64,000 bases of DNA. It comes from Bradyrhizobium frederickii. Its GTDB lineage: Bacteria > Pseudomonadota > Alphaproteobacteria > Rhizobiales > Xanthobacteraceae. The DNA is taken from assembly GCF_004570865.1 (NCBI RefSeq), contig NZ_SPQS01000027.1:17640-81639 (forward strand), given 5' to 3'. A model generated the notes under the pieces. It did not search any database, was not told where the DNA came from, and saw only the letters and a list, made by a program, of their open reading frames with translations. The first letter of the stretch is position 1; every line of letters begins with the position of its first letter. A program made the position numbers and the translations under genes. Below, in pieces: positions 52,576 through 61,474 of this stretch.

Positions 52576-55500
52576 TCACGACGCCAAGTCGTCGAGCAAC
52601 GCCTTGGCCTCTTTCAAATCGAGCGTGTCGAACCCTTCCGTGAACCAGCCGTAAACCGGAACCAGCAGATCACGTGCCGCGGTGCGTTTGTCCTGATTGC
52701 GCCAAAAGCGGGCAAGGCTCGTCGCTGCCCGAAGCTCAAGTGATTTCGCCCGTTGTTGCCGAGCGGTCTGTAGGGACTTCAGCAGCCATGCATTGCTCTC
52801 ATCGAGCTGGCCGCGAGATAATGCCACCAACCCTCGCAGCCGAGAGATTTCCGCATCCCACCAGTGCTCGCCGCTTTGTTCCGCAATGACAGCAGCACCC
52901 GTCAGGGCTTCGGCTCCGCCGGGGTGGTTTCCCGTGCGACAAAGCACCTCGCAAAAGAGCGCAAAACTATAGGGAGCGTACTGGATCGTGCCTTGCTTCG
53001 CCGGATCAGCAAGCGCGGCGCGGTAGGAGGCAATCGCCGCCTCAATCGTATCCGGTGCCAACAACGCCCAGCCGCGGAGGACTCGTGGATCGAGCGGCAA
53101 GGCAATGCGCTTCTCAGCCGCTAGGGTCTCTGCGCTCTCAATGCACTGCAGCACCGAAGCTGAGTCACGTCGGAACTGGTGCAATATCGACGCATGCAGA
53201 CGCGCCATAGCAAGGCTGAAGGGATGGTTCACCCGTTCCGCAAGCGCCAACGCGTCATTCACGTGAGCGAGCGCCGTGTCAGGGTAGCCGAGCAGCCAGG
53301 CGCTCCAGGCACCTAGCGTTCGTGCACAGACTCCAGGGTCGTGGCCGTAGATGTGTGCGTGCGTCTGGTGCTGCTCGAACTCATAAAGGGTTCGGCCCTT
53401 CTCGCAATGCTCCTGCGCCGGAGCGAGTTCGCCGCAAAAGAAATGTGTTGTCCAACCCGTATGATGAGCTTCGAGCCGAAGGCCGACATTATTACTCTTT
53501 TCGACCAGGCTCAGAAGCCTATCTGAAAGCTGGCGCGCCGCATTCCAATCCGACGTGCGTCGGAAAGTCCACAACCCCCATATCGCGGTGAACTGAGAAT
53601 CGATGTCCCCTATCTTATCGGAAAGCTCGTGCGCACGAGCGTGCGCTTTTGCTGCTTCGGCCGAGGAGAAGCCGTTCGCGTTACTAAGAGACACGCCTTT
53701 AGCGAGTTGCAGCTTGATCTCCTGCCGATCGCGCTGCGCATCCAAGAGAGATGGCAGCAGGGACAAACCACGATCGAAATGACTGACCGCCTCGGCATAC
53801 GCGGAGCGGGAAGCCGCAAACTGGCCCGCTTTTAGCCATTGATCAGAGGCCCGTTCCGCCTGTCCGGCACCCGTCAGATGATGGGCCAGTATCTCGGGCT
53901 GCCGATCAACCAGATCTGCGAAATGCTGCTCCAAGGCGGTGGCAACTCGTGCATGCAACTCTTGCCGTCTTCGGCGCAGCAGCGTGCCATAGGCAGCGTC
54001 CTGCACCAGCGCGTGCTTGAATAGATAGCTGGAATACGGAGGCACACCTTGCCGGTACAACAAGCCAGCGGAGATCAGGCGATCTAAGGCGGATGCCAAC
54101 TCTGGCTCCGGCTTGCTCGCAACGGAAAAAAGCAGGGTGTGAGAGAACTCTCGCCCGATCGCGGAACCGATCTGGGCCACCTCCTTGGCGGGCCCGAGCT
54201 GGTCGAGCCTCGCCATAAGCGAGGCGTGTAGGCTTGCGGGGACCGCCGCCGCAGGTGACGGAATATTACCTGTAGTTCGCCGCGCTTCACCCTCACTCTT
54301 GGTCTCCAGGACCGCCTTCGTCATCTCCTCCACGAAAAGGGGAATCCCGTCCGTGCGCTCAATGATGTCCTGCCGCACGCTCGCCGGGATAAGCTGATTG
54401 CCCACGATGTGATCAATCACCGTCTCGATTTCGCGCTGCGCCAGCCGATTGAGGGTGAGAGCAGTGACGTAGGGCCGCCCAAGCCAGTGCGGTTCGAACT
54501 CTGGGCGAAACGTCACAATCAACAGCACACGGTAGGTCCGAAGCCGGTCAACAACCCCGCTGAAAGCTTCCTGACTCGTGGGATCGGCCCAATGTGCGTC
54601 CTCGACGATCATTAGCACAGGTGTGGAGCGCGACAATGCCTCCACCTGCGACCCGAGCGCTTCAAATGTCCGCTGGCGGTGCTGTTCGGAGGGTATGTCG
54701 AGCGCCGGGTAGCGTCCGTCTTTTGGCAGCGACAGCATGTCGGCGAATAGCGCCGTATCCTCCAAAGAGGTTGAAGTCTGCGCCAGTACTGTATCGAGCT
54801 TGTCCAGCTTTGTTTCCAGCGCGTCGTCATGCGCAAATCGTGCGGCCCGTTCCATCTGGCCGATGATCGGATAAAAAGCGCTGTCGGTATGCTGCGGCGA
54901 GCAGAAATAGCGCAATCGCGTATGCGGCTCGTTAGCGATGCTTTCCAGCAGCGCCGCTGTAAGCCGCGATTTGCCAATACCAGCCTCGCCGGAGAGCAGC
55001 ACTACTTGGCCTTCACCACTCTTTGCCTTGGACCAGCTTCGCAACAGGAGTTCGAGTTCTTGGTCCCGCCCAACAAGCTCGGTCAATCCGTTCGCGTGCA
55101 AGGCCTCGAAGCGGCTTTCGACTGAAGCCGGCCGCAACGCAGCCCATGCCCCTACGGCGCCTGAGATACCTTTGAGTTCTTTCGGCCCAAATTCTTCAAG
55201 CTCGAACAGATTGCCCAACAGCTTCCGAGTACTCTCCGCAATGACGACGCTGTTCGGCTCAGCAACGCCCTGCAAACGTGCCGCAAGGTTTGGCGTTTCT
55301 CCGACTATGGCGTGCTCCTGAGAAGCGCCGGACCCGATGAGGTCGCCGACAACCACCAGTCCCGTTGCGATGCCGATACGCGTCTGCAGGGGCGCACGGA
55401 TCTTCAGACCACCTACGCCAGCCACCAACTGCAGCCCCGCCCGGACGGCCCGCTCCGCATCGTCTTCGTGAGCCTGCGGATACCCGAAATACACCAGTAC

Positions 55501-55899
55501 CCCATCGCCCATATACTTCGCAACGAAGCCGTCGAATCGCTGCACGATGTCGGCGACGCACTTCTGATACGCGGAAATGATCTCGCGTAGGTCTTCAGGG
55601 TCCATGCGTGCTGAAAGTGCTGTTGAACCCACAAGGTCCGAGAACATCACAGTGACTTGGCGACGTTCGGCGGCATCTTGGGGCTTCACCTCGGCCGTGA
55701 TGCGTTGAGCTACGGCAGGGCCCCCAAGCTCCTGGATAGCCGCAAGCATTATGCGCCGATGCCCGAGCAGCACGCCGATGTCCTTAAGGTCCTGATCAGT
55801 CAGATGGCGAAGTGCTGCGAAGCCAATCCCGTTTTCAGCAAAACGCTGCGCGTACTCGGACATTCCGAGCTTTTCGAGCCAGTCGGCAATTTGCTGCAT
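52576..55899 (-). CDS. SAM domain - class III cyclase - AAA ATPase - TPR signalling protein
   Basis: An 1107-residue cytoplasmic protein. Residues 2-58 are a SAM domain (QQIADWLEKLGMSEYAQRFA). Residues 78-250 are a class III nucleotide cyclase: VTVMFSDLVGSTALSARMD with metal Asp88, KYMGDGVLVYFGYP with Lys128 and Asp132, and RIGIATGLVVVGDLIGSGA. ELVGRDQELELLLR begins an AAA_16 NTPase with Walker A GEAGIGKS (304-311) and VLMIVEDAHWADPTS. The last 500 residues are TPR-like helical repeats. The start follows GGAGGGG. Rhizobia carry many such proteins; the signal is unknown. cAMP as product is the default guess. Confidence 0.85.
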   Translation of the reverse strand: MQQIADWLEKLGMSEYAQRFAENGIGFAALRHLTDQDLKDIGVLLGHRRIMLAAIQELGGPAVAQRITAEVKPQDAAERRQVTVMFSDLVGSTALSARMDPEDLREIISAYQKCVADIVQRFDGFVAKYMGDGVLVYFGYPQAHEDDAERAVRAGLQLVAGVGGLKIRAPLQTRIGIATGLVVVGDLIGSGASQEHAIVGETPNLAARLQGVAEPNSVVIAESTRKLLGNLFELEEFGPKELKGISGAVGAWAALRPASVESRFEALHANGLTELVGRDQELELLLRSWSKAKSGEGQVVLLSGEAGIGKSRLTAALLESIANEPHTRLRYFCSPQHTDSAFYPIIGQMERAARFAHDDALETKLDKLDTVLAQTSTSLEDTALFADMLSLPKDGRYPALDIPSEQHRQRTFEALGSQVEALSRSTPVLMIVEDAHWADPTSQEAFSGVVDRLRTYRVLLIVTFRPEFEPHWLGRPYVTALTLNRLAQREIETVIDHIVGNQLIPASVRQDIIERTDGIPLFVEEMTKAVLETKSEGEARRTTGNIPSPAAAVPASLHASLMARLDQLGPAKEVAQIGSAIGREFSHTLLFSVASKPEPELASALDRLISAGLLYRQGVPPYSSYLFKHALVQDAAYGTLLRRRRQELHARVATALEQHFADLVDRQPEILAHHLTGAGQAERASDQWLKAGQFAASRSAYAEAVSHFDRGLSLLPSLLDAQRDRQEIKLQLAKGVSLSNANGFSSAEAAKAHARAHELSDKIGDIDSQFTAIWGLWTFRRTSDWNAARQLSDRLLSLVEKSNNVGLRLEAHHTGWTTHFFCGELAPAQEHCEKGRTLYEFEQHQTHAHIYGHDPGVCARTLGAWSAWLLGYPDTALAHVNDALALAERVNHPFSLAMARLHASILHQFRRDSASVLQCIESAETLAAEKRIALPLDPRVLRGWALLAPDTIEAAIASYRAALADPAKQGTIQYAPYSFALFCEVLCRTGNHPGGAEALTGAAVIAEQSGEHWWDAEISRLRGLVALSRGQLDESNAWLLKSLQTARQQRAKSLELRAATSLARFWRNQDKRTAARDLLVPVYGWFTEGFDTLDLKEAKALLDDLAS

Positions 55900-56143
55900 C
55901 GCGGCCCCTCCGGATTTTGTGCAACCCACTCTGGACCGATAGGACCGAAAGTCTACACACGCGCGCCGACTTATTCCAGCGCCCGCCGCGAGGTTGCATG
56001 TCGGTCATTTTCGACAGTTTTGGCAGAGATTGAGGGCTTGTGATGTCCAGTCTTGTCCGTAAGCGCCGTACCAGGGTCGGGCCAAGAGCGTTGCGTTTGG
56101 CCGGACTGCCGTGATTCAAACTCTCGAACTGGGGGCTCGAATC

Positions 56144-56905
56144 ATGCGCTACGAACTCGCCGACTATGAATGGTCCGCCATCAAGCCGATGCTGCCGAAC
56201 AAGCCGCGTGGCGTTCCTCGGGTGAACGACAGACGGGTTCTGAATGGCATCTTCTGGGTCCTCCGATCAGGAGCACCCTGGCGTGATCTGCCGACGGCGT
56301 TTGGCCCTTACACCACTTGCTACAACCGCTTTGTCAGGTGGCGGCGGGCCGGTGTTTGGAGCCGCATCATAGAAGCGCTTGCCACTGCCCAGGATGCTGC
56401 TGTTCAGATGATCGACACTTCCATTGTCCGCGTGCATCAGCATGGAGCCTGCATCACAACGAACCAGCGCCAATCGATGGGAAGGTCCCGCGGCGGCTTG
56501 ACGAGCAAAATCCATGCGGTGGTCGATGGCAATGGTCTGCCGGTAAGGCTGGCGCTGAGTCCCGGTGAGGCCCATGACGTTCGACTTGCCGGAAAACTGC
56601 TGTCTCGCCTGAAATCCGGGGCAATGCTGCTTGCCGACCGTGGCTATGACGCAGACTGGATCAGGGAGCTTGCCATGAAGAAGGGCGCGTGGGCCAACAT
56701 CCCGCCGAAAACCAACCGCAGCGATCCGATCTGCTTCAGCCCCTATCTCTATCGTGCTCGCAACCAGGTCGAGCGGTTCTTCAACAGGATCAAACATTGT
56801 CGTCGCGTGGCGACGCGCTACGACAGGCTGGCCGCCAACTACCTTGCCTTTGTTCAGCTCGCGTCAATCAGGCTATGGCTGCGCCTTTATGAGTCCGCGT
56901 CCTAA
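56144..56905 (+). mobile_element. IS5-family transposase, intact frame
   Basis: A 253-residue DDE transposase of the IS5 family. N-terminal RYELADYEWSAIKPMLPNK and GIFWVLRSGAPWRDLPTAFGPY are family blocks. Catalytic residues lie in MIDTSIVRVHQHG (first Asp), MLLADRGYDADWIREL (second Asp) and RNQVERFFNRIKHCRRVATRYDR (Glu with the YREK-type R/K). It is unbroken, so it may be active. Terminal inverted repeats could not be assigned with confidence. It lies just upstream of, and divergent from, the cyclase gene. Confidence 0.88.
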
Positions 56906-57097
56906 AACAAGGCGGGCCCGGTGCGCCTAGGAGACCGGACCCATAACCTCAGCAATTCGTCCGGCGAACCCCTCGGCTACATACTAATTTTGCCAGCGCC
57001 GCGAACAGCCGTGTTGAGCTACCTCAAAATGCCGGCTTCCGACGGCTTCTCAGCGTGGATGTGCAGAACGTAGCCGGGCGGCTTGCGCTTGACGCGC

Positions 57098-57217
57098 TTA
57101 GTTTTCCGGCTCGAACCGGGCGATGCGGGTTTTGTCTTTCCAGAGCTCTACGGCGTGACCATCCACAAGCGACTTTGCTCGTTCCCGGGCCGTCTGCTCG
57201 TCCGCGCACAAGCACAA
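57098..57217 (-). pseudogene. Fragment of a small VDGHxVELW-type protein
   Basis: The frame reads LCADEQTARERAKSLVDGHA, then VELWKDKTRIARFEPEN and a stop. The core matches the C-terminal part of a common rhizobial small-protein family, but the N-terminal strand is missing and only a TTG is available as start. The rest of 56906-57338 shows no gene. Confidence 0.35.
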
Positions 57218-57338
57218 GGCCCGCCAGCATGAACCGGCACAGCTTCGGTTTGGGCTAGCCTCAGCGCCCCGGAATGCTCGACTGCCCCCCTGCGCCGTGG
57301 TTGTATAGGGCCGCAGTCAAACCCATTTGGGGGGTAAA

Positions 57339-57590
57339 ATGAGAAACCGCCGCTTGCTCACATTTCTATTGTTGGCGTTCATGATTTCTCCAGCCGCTGC
57401 CTTAGCCGATTGCCCTCCCCGCGTTGCGCAACAAACGGTTCAAAAACTGAATGCAAAAGGGCGCCACATTCAGCCCTCTCAAGTGGAATGCAAAAAAAAT
57501 GGCATGAAGGGCCAAAATGTGATGTTGATTTCCGTCGGCAACGACCTGGTTGGCTCATGTTCTAGGGGAACGTGCAGCTGGCTACCTTAG
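57339..57590 (+). CDS. Small secreted cysteine-containing protein
   Basis: An 83-residue protein with a Sec signal (RRLLTFLLLAFMISPAAALA) cleaved near residue 27. The mature 55 residues contain four cysteines (DCPP, VECKK, GSCSR, GTCSW), suited to two disulfides in the periplasm. TTGGGGGG precedes the ATG. No family was recognised. Confidence 0.6.
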   Translation: MRNRRLLTFLLLAFMISPAAALADCPPRVAQQTVQKLNAKGRHIQPSQVECKKNGMKGQNVMLISVGNDLVGSCSRGTCSWLP

Positions 57591-57727
57591 CCGGAATCAG
57601 ACCAGGCTCGCGGCCGACTTACTATATGCGGCAAAAGAGAACCCGCTGAGCTTATCAGCCAGCGGGGGTGCTACTGAGTTTGAAGCCCGCCGGCGCGAAC
57701 CGGCGGGCCTCACTTCGCTGAACCTGT

Positions 57728-57880
57728 TTAGCGGCCGCCAGAACGGCGATCGGCAGCGCGCTCGCCGCAACGAGATCCGTCTGAGGCACGATCCGAGGCA
57801 TGGTCGCATGGTCCCGCGATCGCGCTAGCGACCGGAGCGACAATGGCGAGCGTGAGAGCAATGAGCAAAATACGTGTCAA
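57728..57880 (-). CDS. 50-residue secreted GPCDxxxDxASDGSRCG peptide
   Basis: A small protein with a TTG start 6 nt after GGGGAGG. It opens MTRILLIALTLAIVAPVASA, a signal peptide, followed by GPCDHASDRASDGSRCGERA and ADRRSGGR. The mature pattern (GPC-x3-D-x-ASDGSRCG-x-RAA) recurs in small rhizobial secreted proteins. Two cysteines could form one disulfide. Function unknown. Confidence 0.65.
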   Translation of the reverse strand: MTRILLIALTLAIVAPVASAIAGPCDHASDRASDGSRCGERAADRRSGGR

Positions 57881-58045
57881 ACTAAGCCTCCCCTATGGTT
57901 GAGTGGAGACACAATACTCGCTCTTGAGTAATACAGGCGGTAGCTCCCCACCCGCGCAGCAATATTTCTAATCGAGGAGCCCCCCGCCGGTTATGGAGAC
58001 AGCCGGCGGGTGTAGTCCCCTAGAGAATCGGAGCACTGAGTCGCA

Positions 58046-58494
58046 TCAGACGTACCCGTCCAGTTGCCAGCTTTGCGAGCCCACCTGCTCAAGCAGGCCC
58101 TCCATGTCAGCGATGCCGCTCTCGTCCGGTTCGGCGCCATCGTGCTCGTCCTCAAGGTCGGTTCGATTGCCGGCGGCCCACTTCGTTTGATCTGCCATTC
58201 CCCCGTGCCGAAGCTGCCGAGGGACGGCTCATCGTCGAGGTCGTTCTCTGCCGGGTCGTCCTCCTCGGCAGGATCGTCGCCCTCCAGGTCGGCCGAAATG
58301 TCGTCCTCAAGCTCCGTGGTGACATAGGGGTCCGAGGCGTCCAGGAAGGCAATAAGCCGCTCGATCTCCGCGGATGCCTCTTTCCTGAGTCTGGCGAGGC
58401 TCTGGAGCGACGTTTCCCGCTCCCGCTGTTGGAGCGCGAGACCGGACAAAGTCGCACGGGTGGAGTCCGCTGGTAGTTCTCTGATGATTTCCAT
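58046..58494 (-). pseudogene. Frameshifted acidic protein gene
   Basis: The first part (58494 to about 58205) reads LARLRKEASAEIERLIAFLD, then ASDPYVTTELEDDISADLEG and DDEPSLGSFGTG. At a five-G run (58200-58204 on the plus strand as CCCCC) the family continuation moves to another frame, which reads GMADQTKWAAGNRTDLEDEH and GLLEQVGSQSWQLDGYV to a stop at 58046-58048. Adding one G restores a single acidic protein ending in EPSLGS plus a DLEDEHDGAEPD tail. Without it the frame ends in an unrelated basic tail at 57991. Confidence 0.65.
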
Positions 58495-58888
58495 GTGGGC
58501 TGGTCTTTCGGTTTTGGCTTCTCACAGCCGTGCCCAGTGACAGACTGGGCAGCCGGGGGGTGAGAACCTGCCGAAAGACAGGTCGTCGCGCTTTTAAGCC
58601 TCGCGGCTCTGGACATGGCGCAACGCCCCCGGCATAAAGCCAGAACGGCGCGCCCGCCAAGGCGCTCCAGTAGCGCCTTAGAAAGCCCGCCAAGGCTTTC
58701 CGCGCTTTCGGCAGCAATCGACGCCAATCGATTGCCAGCCTATTTCGGTCCGGGTTCTCACACCCACGGACATGCTGCTCCTGATTTGCTTAAAAATCCA
58801 TCCCCTTTCGGGGCGCTTCGGCGCACTGGAACGTTTGTTGTCGCGACGCGTCGTTAGGGCATCGATCCGGTTGCTCGTGGGTCGACCG
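58495..58888. other. Gene-free stretch with two adjacent hairpins
   Basis: GGCGCT (58661-58666) pairs with AGCGCC (58672-58677), and GAAAGCC (58681-58687) with GGCTTTC (58694-58700). No T tract follows. Nothing coding is supported; the right end (from about 58850) is similar to the upstream region of the paralogous gene at 61941. Confidence 0.4.
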
Positions 58889-59047
58889 ATGGACACAGTA
58901 ATTGCCTATGCGATCTCGGCGTTTATCGTCGGCTTTGGCATCGGGATCTTCATTGCCGGCCTAAACTCTGACGCTCCAGCTTTGTGGGCCTGCGTCGCCC
59001 TGATACCCATCGCGATCGGGCTTCTGAGCGTCTTCGGTCCCAAATAA
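58889..59047 (+). CDS. Two-helix micro-membrane protein, copy 1
   Basis: A 52-residue protein, almost all hydrophobic: MDTVIAYAISAFIVGFGIGI, FIAGLNSDAPALWACVALIP, IAIGLLSVFGPK. Two helices are separated by the polar turn GLNSDAPA. The gene at 61941 is a paralogue, and upstream sequence is also shared (ATCGATCC, GTTGCTC, GTCGA before the ATG in both). Function unknown. Confidence 0.6.
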   Translation: MDTVIAYAISAFIVGFGIGIFIAGLNSDAPALWACVALIPIAIGLLSVFGPK

Positions 59048-59130
59048 CAAATCCATCCCCTTGCTTGCCCTGCTGGGACGGTTGAGCTTCAATCCATTGC
59101 CGGCGCCGATCGTGCGGAACGGTAGCCAGC

Positions 59131-59169
59131 GTAGGTCGCAGGCGTCGCAACTGGCGTCGTGCGACCTAC
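59131..59169. repeat. Perfect 10-bp inverted repeat
   Basis: GTAGGTCGCA (59131-59140) and TGCGACCTAC (59160-59169) with a 19-nt centre that itself contains GCGTCG twice. It lies 3' of both flanking genes and may act as a transcription barrier, though no T tract follows. Confidence 0.6.
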
Positions 59170-59174
59170 AAGGG

Positions 59175-60089
59175 CTAATCCCAAAGACCGCGGCTGACGT
59201 TGTCACCCCTAGTCATCGAACCGTCGTCGAACAGGGCCTCATCTAGTGACAGCAGCGGGCTATCGCCGAACTTCCGGTACTTGGTCGCGAAGGTGTGGTT
59301 ATGAGCGGAGAGATACCCTCGAATAGGGCTTTTTATGTCCTCACGCTTCAGGGCTCCGGTCAACAGATCCTCGAAGATCATGCTGACGATATCGTCTCGA
59401 TCCGGAAGAGTTGCGGGCAACATCGCTCGGATTCGGTAGTAGTCGTTTTGCTCCTCACGGACTACCGAGTTCCTGAAGCGCTGCCATCTGAGCAATTGCC
59501 CGCGGCTATTGCTGTCTTTCATTCTCTCGACCACGAAGCGATCGAACTCAGCGTTTTCCCTTCTGTATCTCGCCAGAGTGCTGAATTTAACGAGATATCC
59601 CTTCCGGCCTGAGGTAGTGAAGCTGTTCAATGAGTCGTTTGCTGCCAGGCGCGCTTTGACCTTCTCGAGCACGTCGGGCTTGATCACGCCGCCGCGCCTG
59701 TATCTCATCATTTCGCAAGCCCTACACTGCCGCGTCATCCACCCCTTGTGCCTAGCGACGCGCCCATGTTCAGCAAGTGAATGACCGTTTACGCAGTGCG
59801 CCTTTTCTCGGAGGTACGCACCCTTTCCAAGTCGGCCGTTGGCGTCGGAAATGCGCAAGGCCTCCTCAGCCCAGCGCGGATCAAGCTCGCAGTGCCTCTT
59901 AAAGCGCTCCAGGCTGACAAGCGGAGGCCCATGCCTGCCGCCGCTCGTGAGCTTTCGCACCGTGCTACCGGCCTTCAGCTTGTTCAAAAACACTTCGGCG
60001 AGAACGGCCGGGATGCCGGGCGGCACATCGCGCCATCTCAATTCAGCAGCTCGATGAAGTTCGGAGCGAGATAACTGGGCCTCTGCCAT
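59175..60089 (-). CDS. Island protein with zinc-finger and sigma-like C-terminus
   Basis: A 304-residue protein. The N-terminal 100 residues (FLNKLKAGSTVRKLTSGGRHGPPLVSLERFKRHC) look like a DNA-binding helical domain. A cysteine/histidine cluster follows: HCVNGHSLAEH and RQCRACEMMRYRR. The C-terminal 80 residues (DRDDIVSMIFEDLLTGALKRE; SLDEALFDDG) resemble region 2 of sigma-70-like factors, without a clear region 4. I know related proteins from Bradyrhizobium islands but no tested function. A regulator of the accessory region is plausible. The start ATG 60089 is preferred over an upstream basic extension. Confidence 0.6.
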   Translation of the reverse strand: MAEAQLSRSELHRAAELRWRDVPPGIPAVLAEVFLNKLKAGSTVRKLTSGGRHGPPLVSLERFKRHCELDPRWAEEALRISDANGRLGKGAYLREKAHCVNGHSLAEHGRVARHKGWMTRQCRACEMMRYRRGGVIKPDVLEKVKARLAANDSLNSFTTSGRKGYLVKFSTLARYRRENAEFDRFVVERMKDSNSRGQLLRWQRFRNSVVREEQNDYYRIRAMLPATLPDRDDIVSMIFEDLLTGALKREDIKSPIRGYLSAHNHTFATKYRKFGDSPLLSLDEALFDDGSMTRGDNVSRGLWD

Positions 60090-60240
60090 TGTCGCCTCCA
60101 CAAGCGCAGAATTGCGCCGTGGAAGGGCGCGCCTGAGTCGCGGCGGCGCAAGGGAGAGCATTTGTCAATCCACTGGCATCTCCGCTTGCTCTCAGTCTCA
60201 GGTTGCGGGCAATGTCGTCGCTGCGAGGTGTAGGGCGAAA

Positions 60241-60798
60241 ATGTCGAAACGCAACGGACGGCACCCTCCCAACAAACAAAAGCAGGGCACTCCGACCGAG
60301 CCACATCCCGCCATCGCCAAAACGGCCAAGATCTGGTCGATCCTCATCGCGATCGGGTCGGCCGGCGGCTTCGTTAGCCTTGCAGAGAAAGCTTGGACAG
60401 TCACTGTCGGACAGACCAAACCAGACATCCGACCCCTCAATTTATCTGCTGACCCATTCGCCCTTCCCTTGGTGATCAAGAACCAGAGCTTGGTTTTCAC
60501 CATGACTGATACAGTATGGATTTGCGGGATAGATTCGGTCGGAGATCCGCGCAGCGGTTCGATAAGCGGAATTGGCCTCATCCCAGCGAAAAGATCCGAC
60601 CAACCGAGCGACATACTGCCTGGTCAATCTTTGTTGGTGCGTTGTCCGATAAGCACTGCAGGGGGCAGCGATGCTACGATTGGGCCCATCGTGAAGTACA
60701 AGACGTTGGGTATCGCGCGAGAGTACAAGGATTCGTCTCTCACTTGGCTATCCAAAGCCACTCCGCCGCAATGGATCGAAGGCAGGCCCCTCAGATAG
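60241..60798 (+). CDS. Single-pass membrane protein, unknown
   Basis: A 185-residue protein with a basic N-terminus (SKRNGRHPPNKQKQG), one helix at about 29-50 (IWSILIAIGSAGGFVSLAEKAW) and a beta-rich outer domain (PLVIKNQSLVFTMTDTVWIC). The ATG follows TAGGGCG. No recognised family. It is divergent from the sigma-like gene and followed by a second membrane protein. Confidence 0.6.
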   Translation: MSKRNGRHPPNKQKQGTPTEPHPAIAKTAKIWSILIAIGSAGGFVSLAEKAWTVTVGQTKPDIRPLNLSADPFALPLVIKNQSLVFTMTDTVWICGIDSVGDPRSGSISGIGLIPAKRSDQPSDILPGQSLLVRCPISTAGGSDATIGPIVKYKTLGIAREYKDSSLTWLSKATPPQWIEGRPLR

Positions 60799-60810
60799 AG
60801 GCCCGCTGTA

Positions 60811-60891
60811 GTGTATCGGCCCCGGCGCATCGAATTTCTACTCGCTGCCGCGCTGCTGGCCGGCTGGAGACTGTATCACTGGATGTATTGA
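60811..60891 (+). CDS. Possible 26-residue membrane peptide
   Basis: A GTG-started frame between two membrane-protein genes: it begins MYRPRRIEFLLAAALLAG and ends WRLYHWMY. One short hydrophobic helix with a basic start. No homologue known to me and no strong ribosome binding site; it may be chance. Confidence 0.3.
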   Translation: MYRPRRIEFLLAAALLAGWRLYHWMY

Positions 60892-60897
60892 GGGATC

Positions 60898-61461
60898 ATG
60901 AGCACGCCGCAGAACCCTTCACAGCCTGAACCCGCTCTAACTCGGAAAGAGTTGTTGGATATCCAATTTCGAGCAGCTGAGCGAGCCCATGATTCCGCCG
61001 CGACCTTTGCCAAGGAAGCAAACTCAGCCGCGGTGAAAGCAGCTGAAGAAGCAATCAAAGCCATGATCCTGATAAACGGAGGGAGCAGCGTAGCGATGTT
61101 AGCGTTCATAGGAACGCTCGCATCGAAGGATTTGCTGTCGCCTGCTCAACTTGCCCGTGTCGCAAGTCCGCTCTTTTACTTCGGGAGTGGCGTCGCCTCT
61201 GCGGTGATTGCAGCGGCCTTTGCTTACTTCACCAATCTCATGATAGCTGGCTCCTCTACTCGCATGTCTCGCTCTTATGACCACCCGTACCTTCTCGATA
61301 CTCCATCCTCAATCAAGCGCAGGTATTTCGGCGAAGTCTTTCGCTATTTGGGAGTGGTCGCAGCACTAGCTTCGATTGGCTGCTTTATCTTCGGTCTCTA
61401 TAGAGCGGAGACCGCATTTCAAGCTTTAGCAATCCCAAAGCAAGAGCGGGTCCAGCAATGA
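60898..61461 (+). CDS. Three-helix membrane protein with N-terminal coiled coil
   Basis: A 187-residue protein. Residues 15-55 are an amphipathic helix (FRAAERAHDSAATFAKEANS); hydrophobic segments follow at about 58-78, 92-115 (SGVASAVIAAAFAYFTNLMI) and 150-170 (LGVVAALASIGCFIFGLYRA). AGGGAT precedes the ATG. The layout of a cytoplasmic helix followed by membrane helices recalls small island-encoded effectors, but no family was identified. Confidence 0.6.
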   Translation: MSTPQNPSQPEPALTRKELLDIQFRAAERAHDSAATFAKEANSAAVKAAEEAIKAMILINGGSSVAMLAFIGTLASKDLLSPAQLARVASPLFYFGSGVASAVIAAAFAYFTNLMIAGSSTRMSRSYDHPYLLDTPSSIKRRYFGEVFRYLGVVAALASIGCFIFGLYRAETAFQALAIPKQERVQQ

Positions 61462-61474
61462 TGGTGTCACTCCC

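Noticed and set aside
55930..57000. Terminal inverted repeats and target duplication for the IS5-family element
   Set aside because: Several short GC-rich matches exist, but none pairs convincingly on both sides of the transposase.
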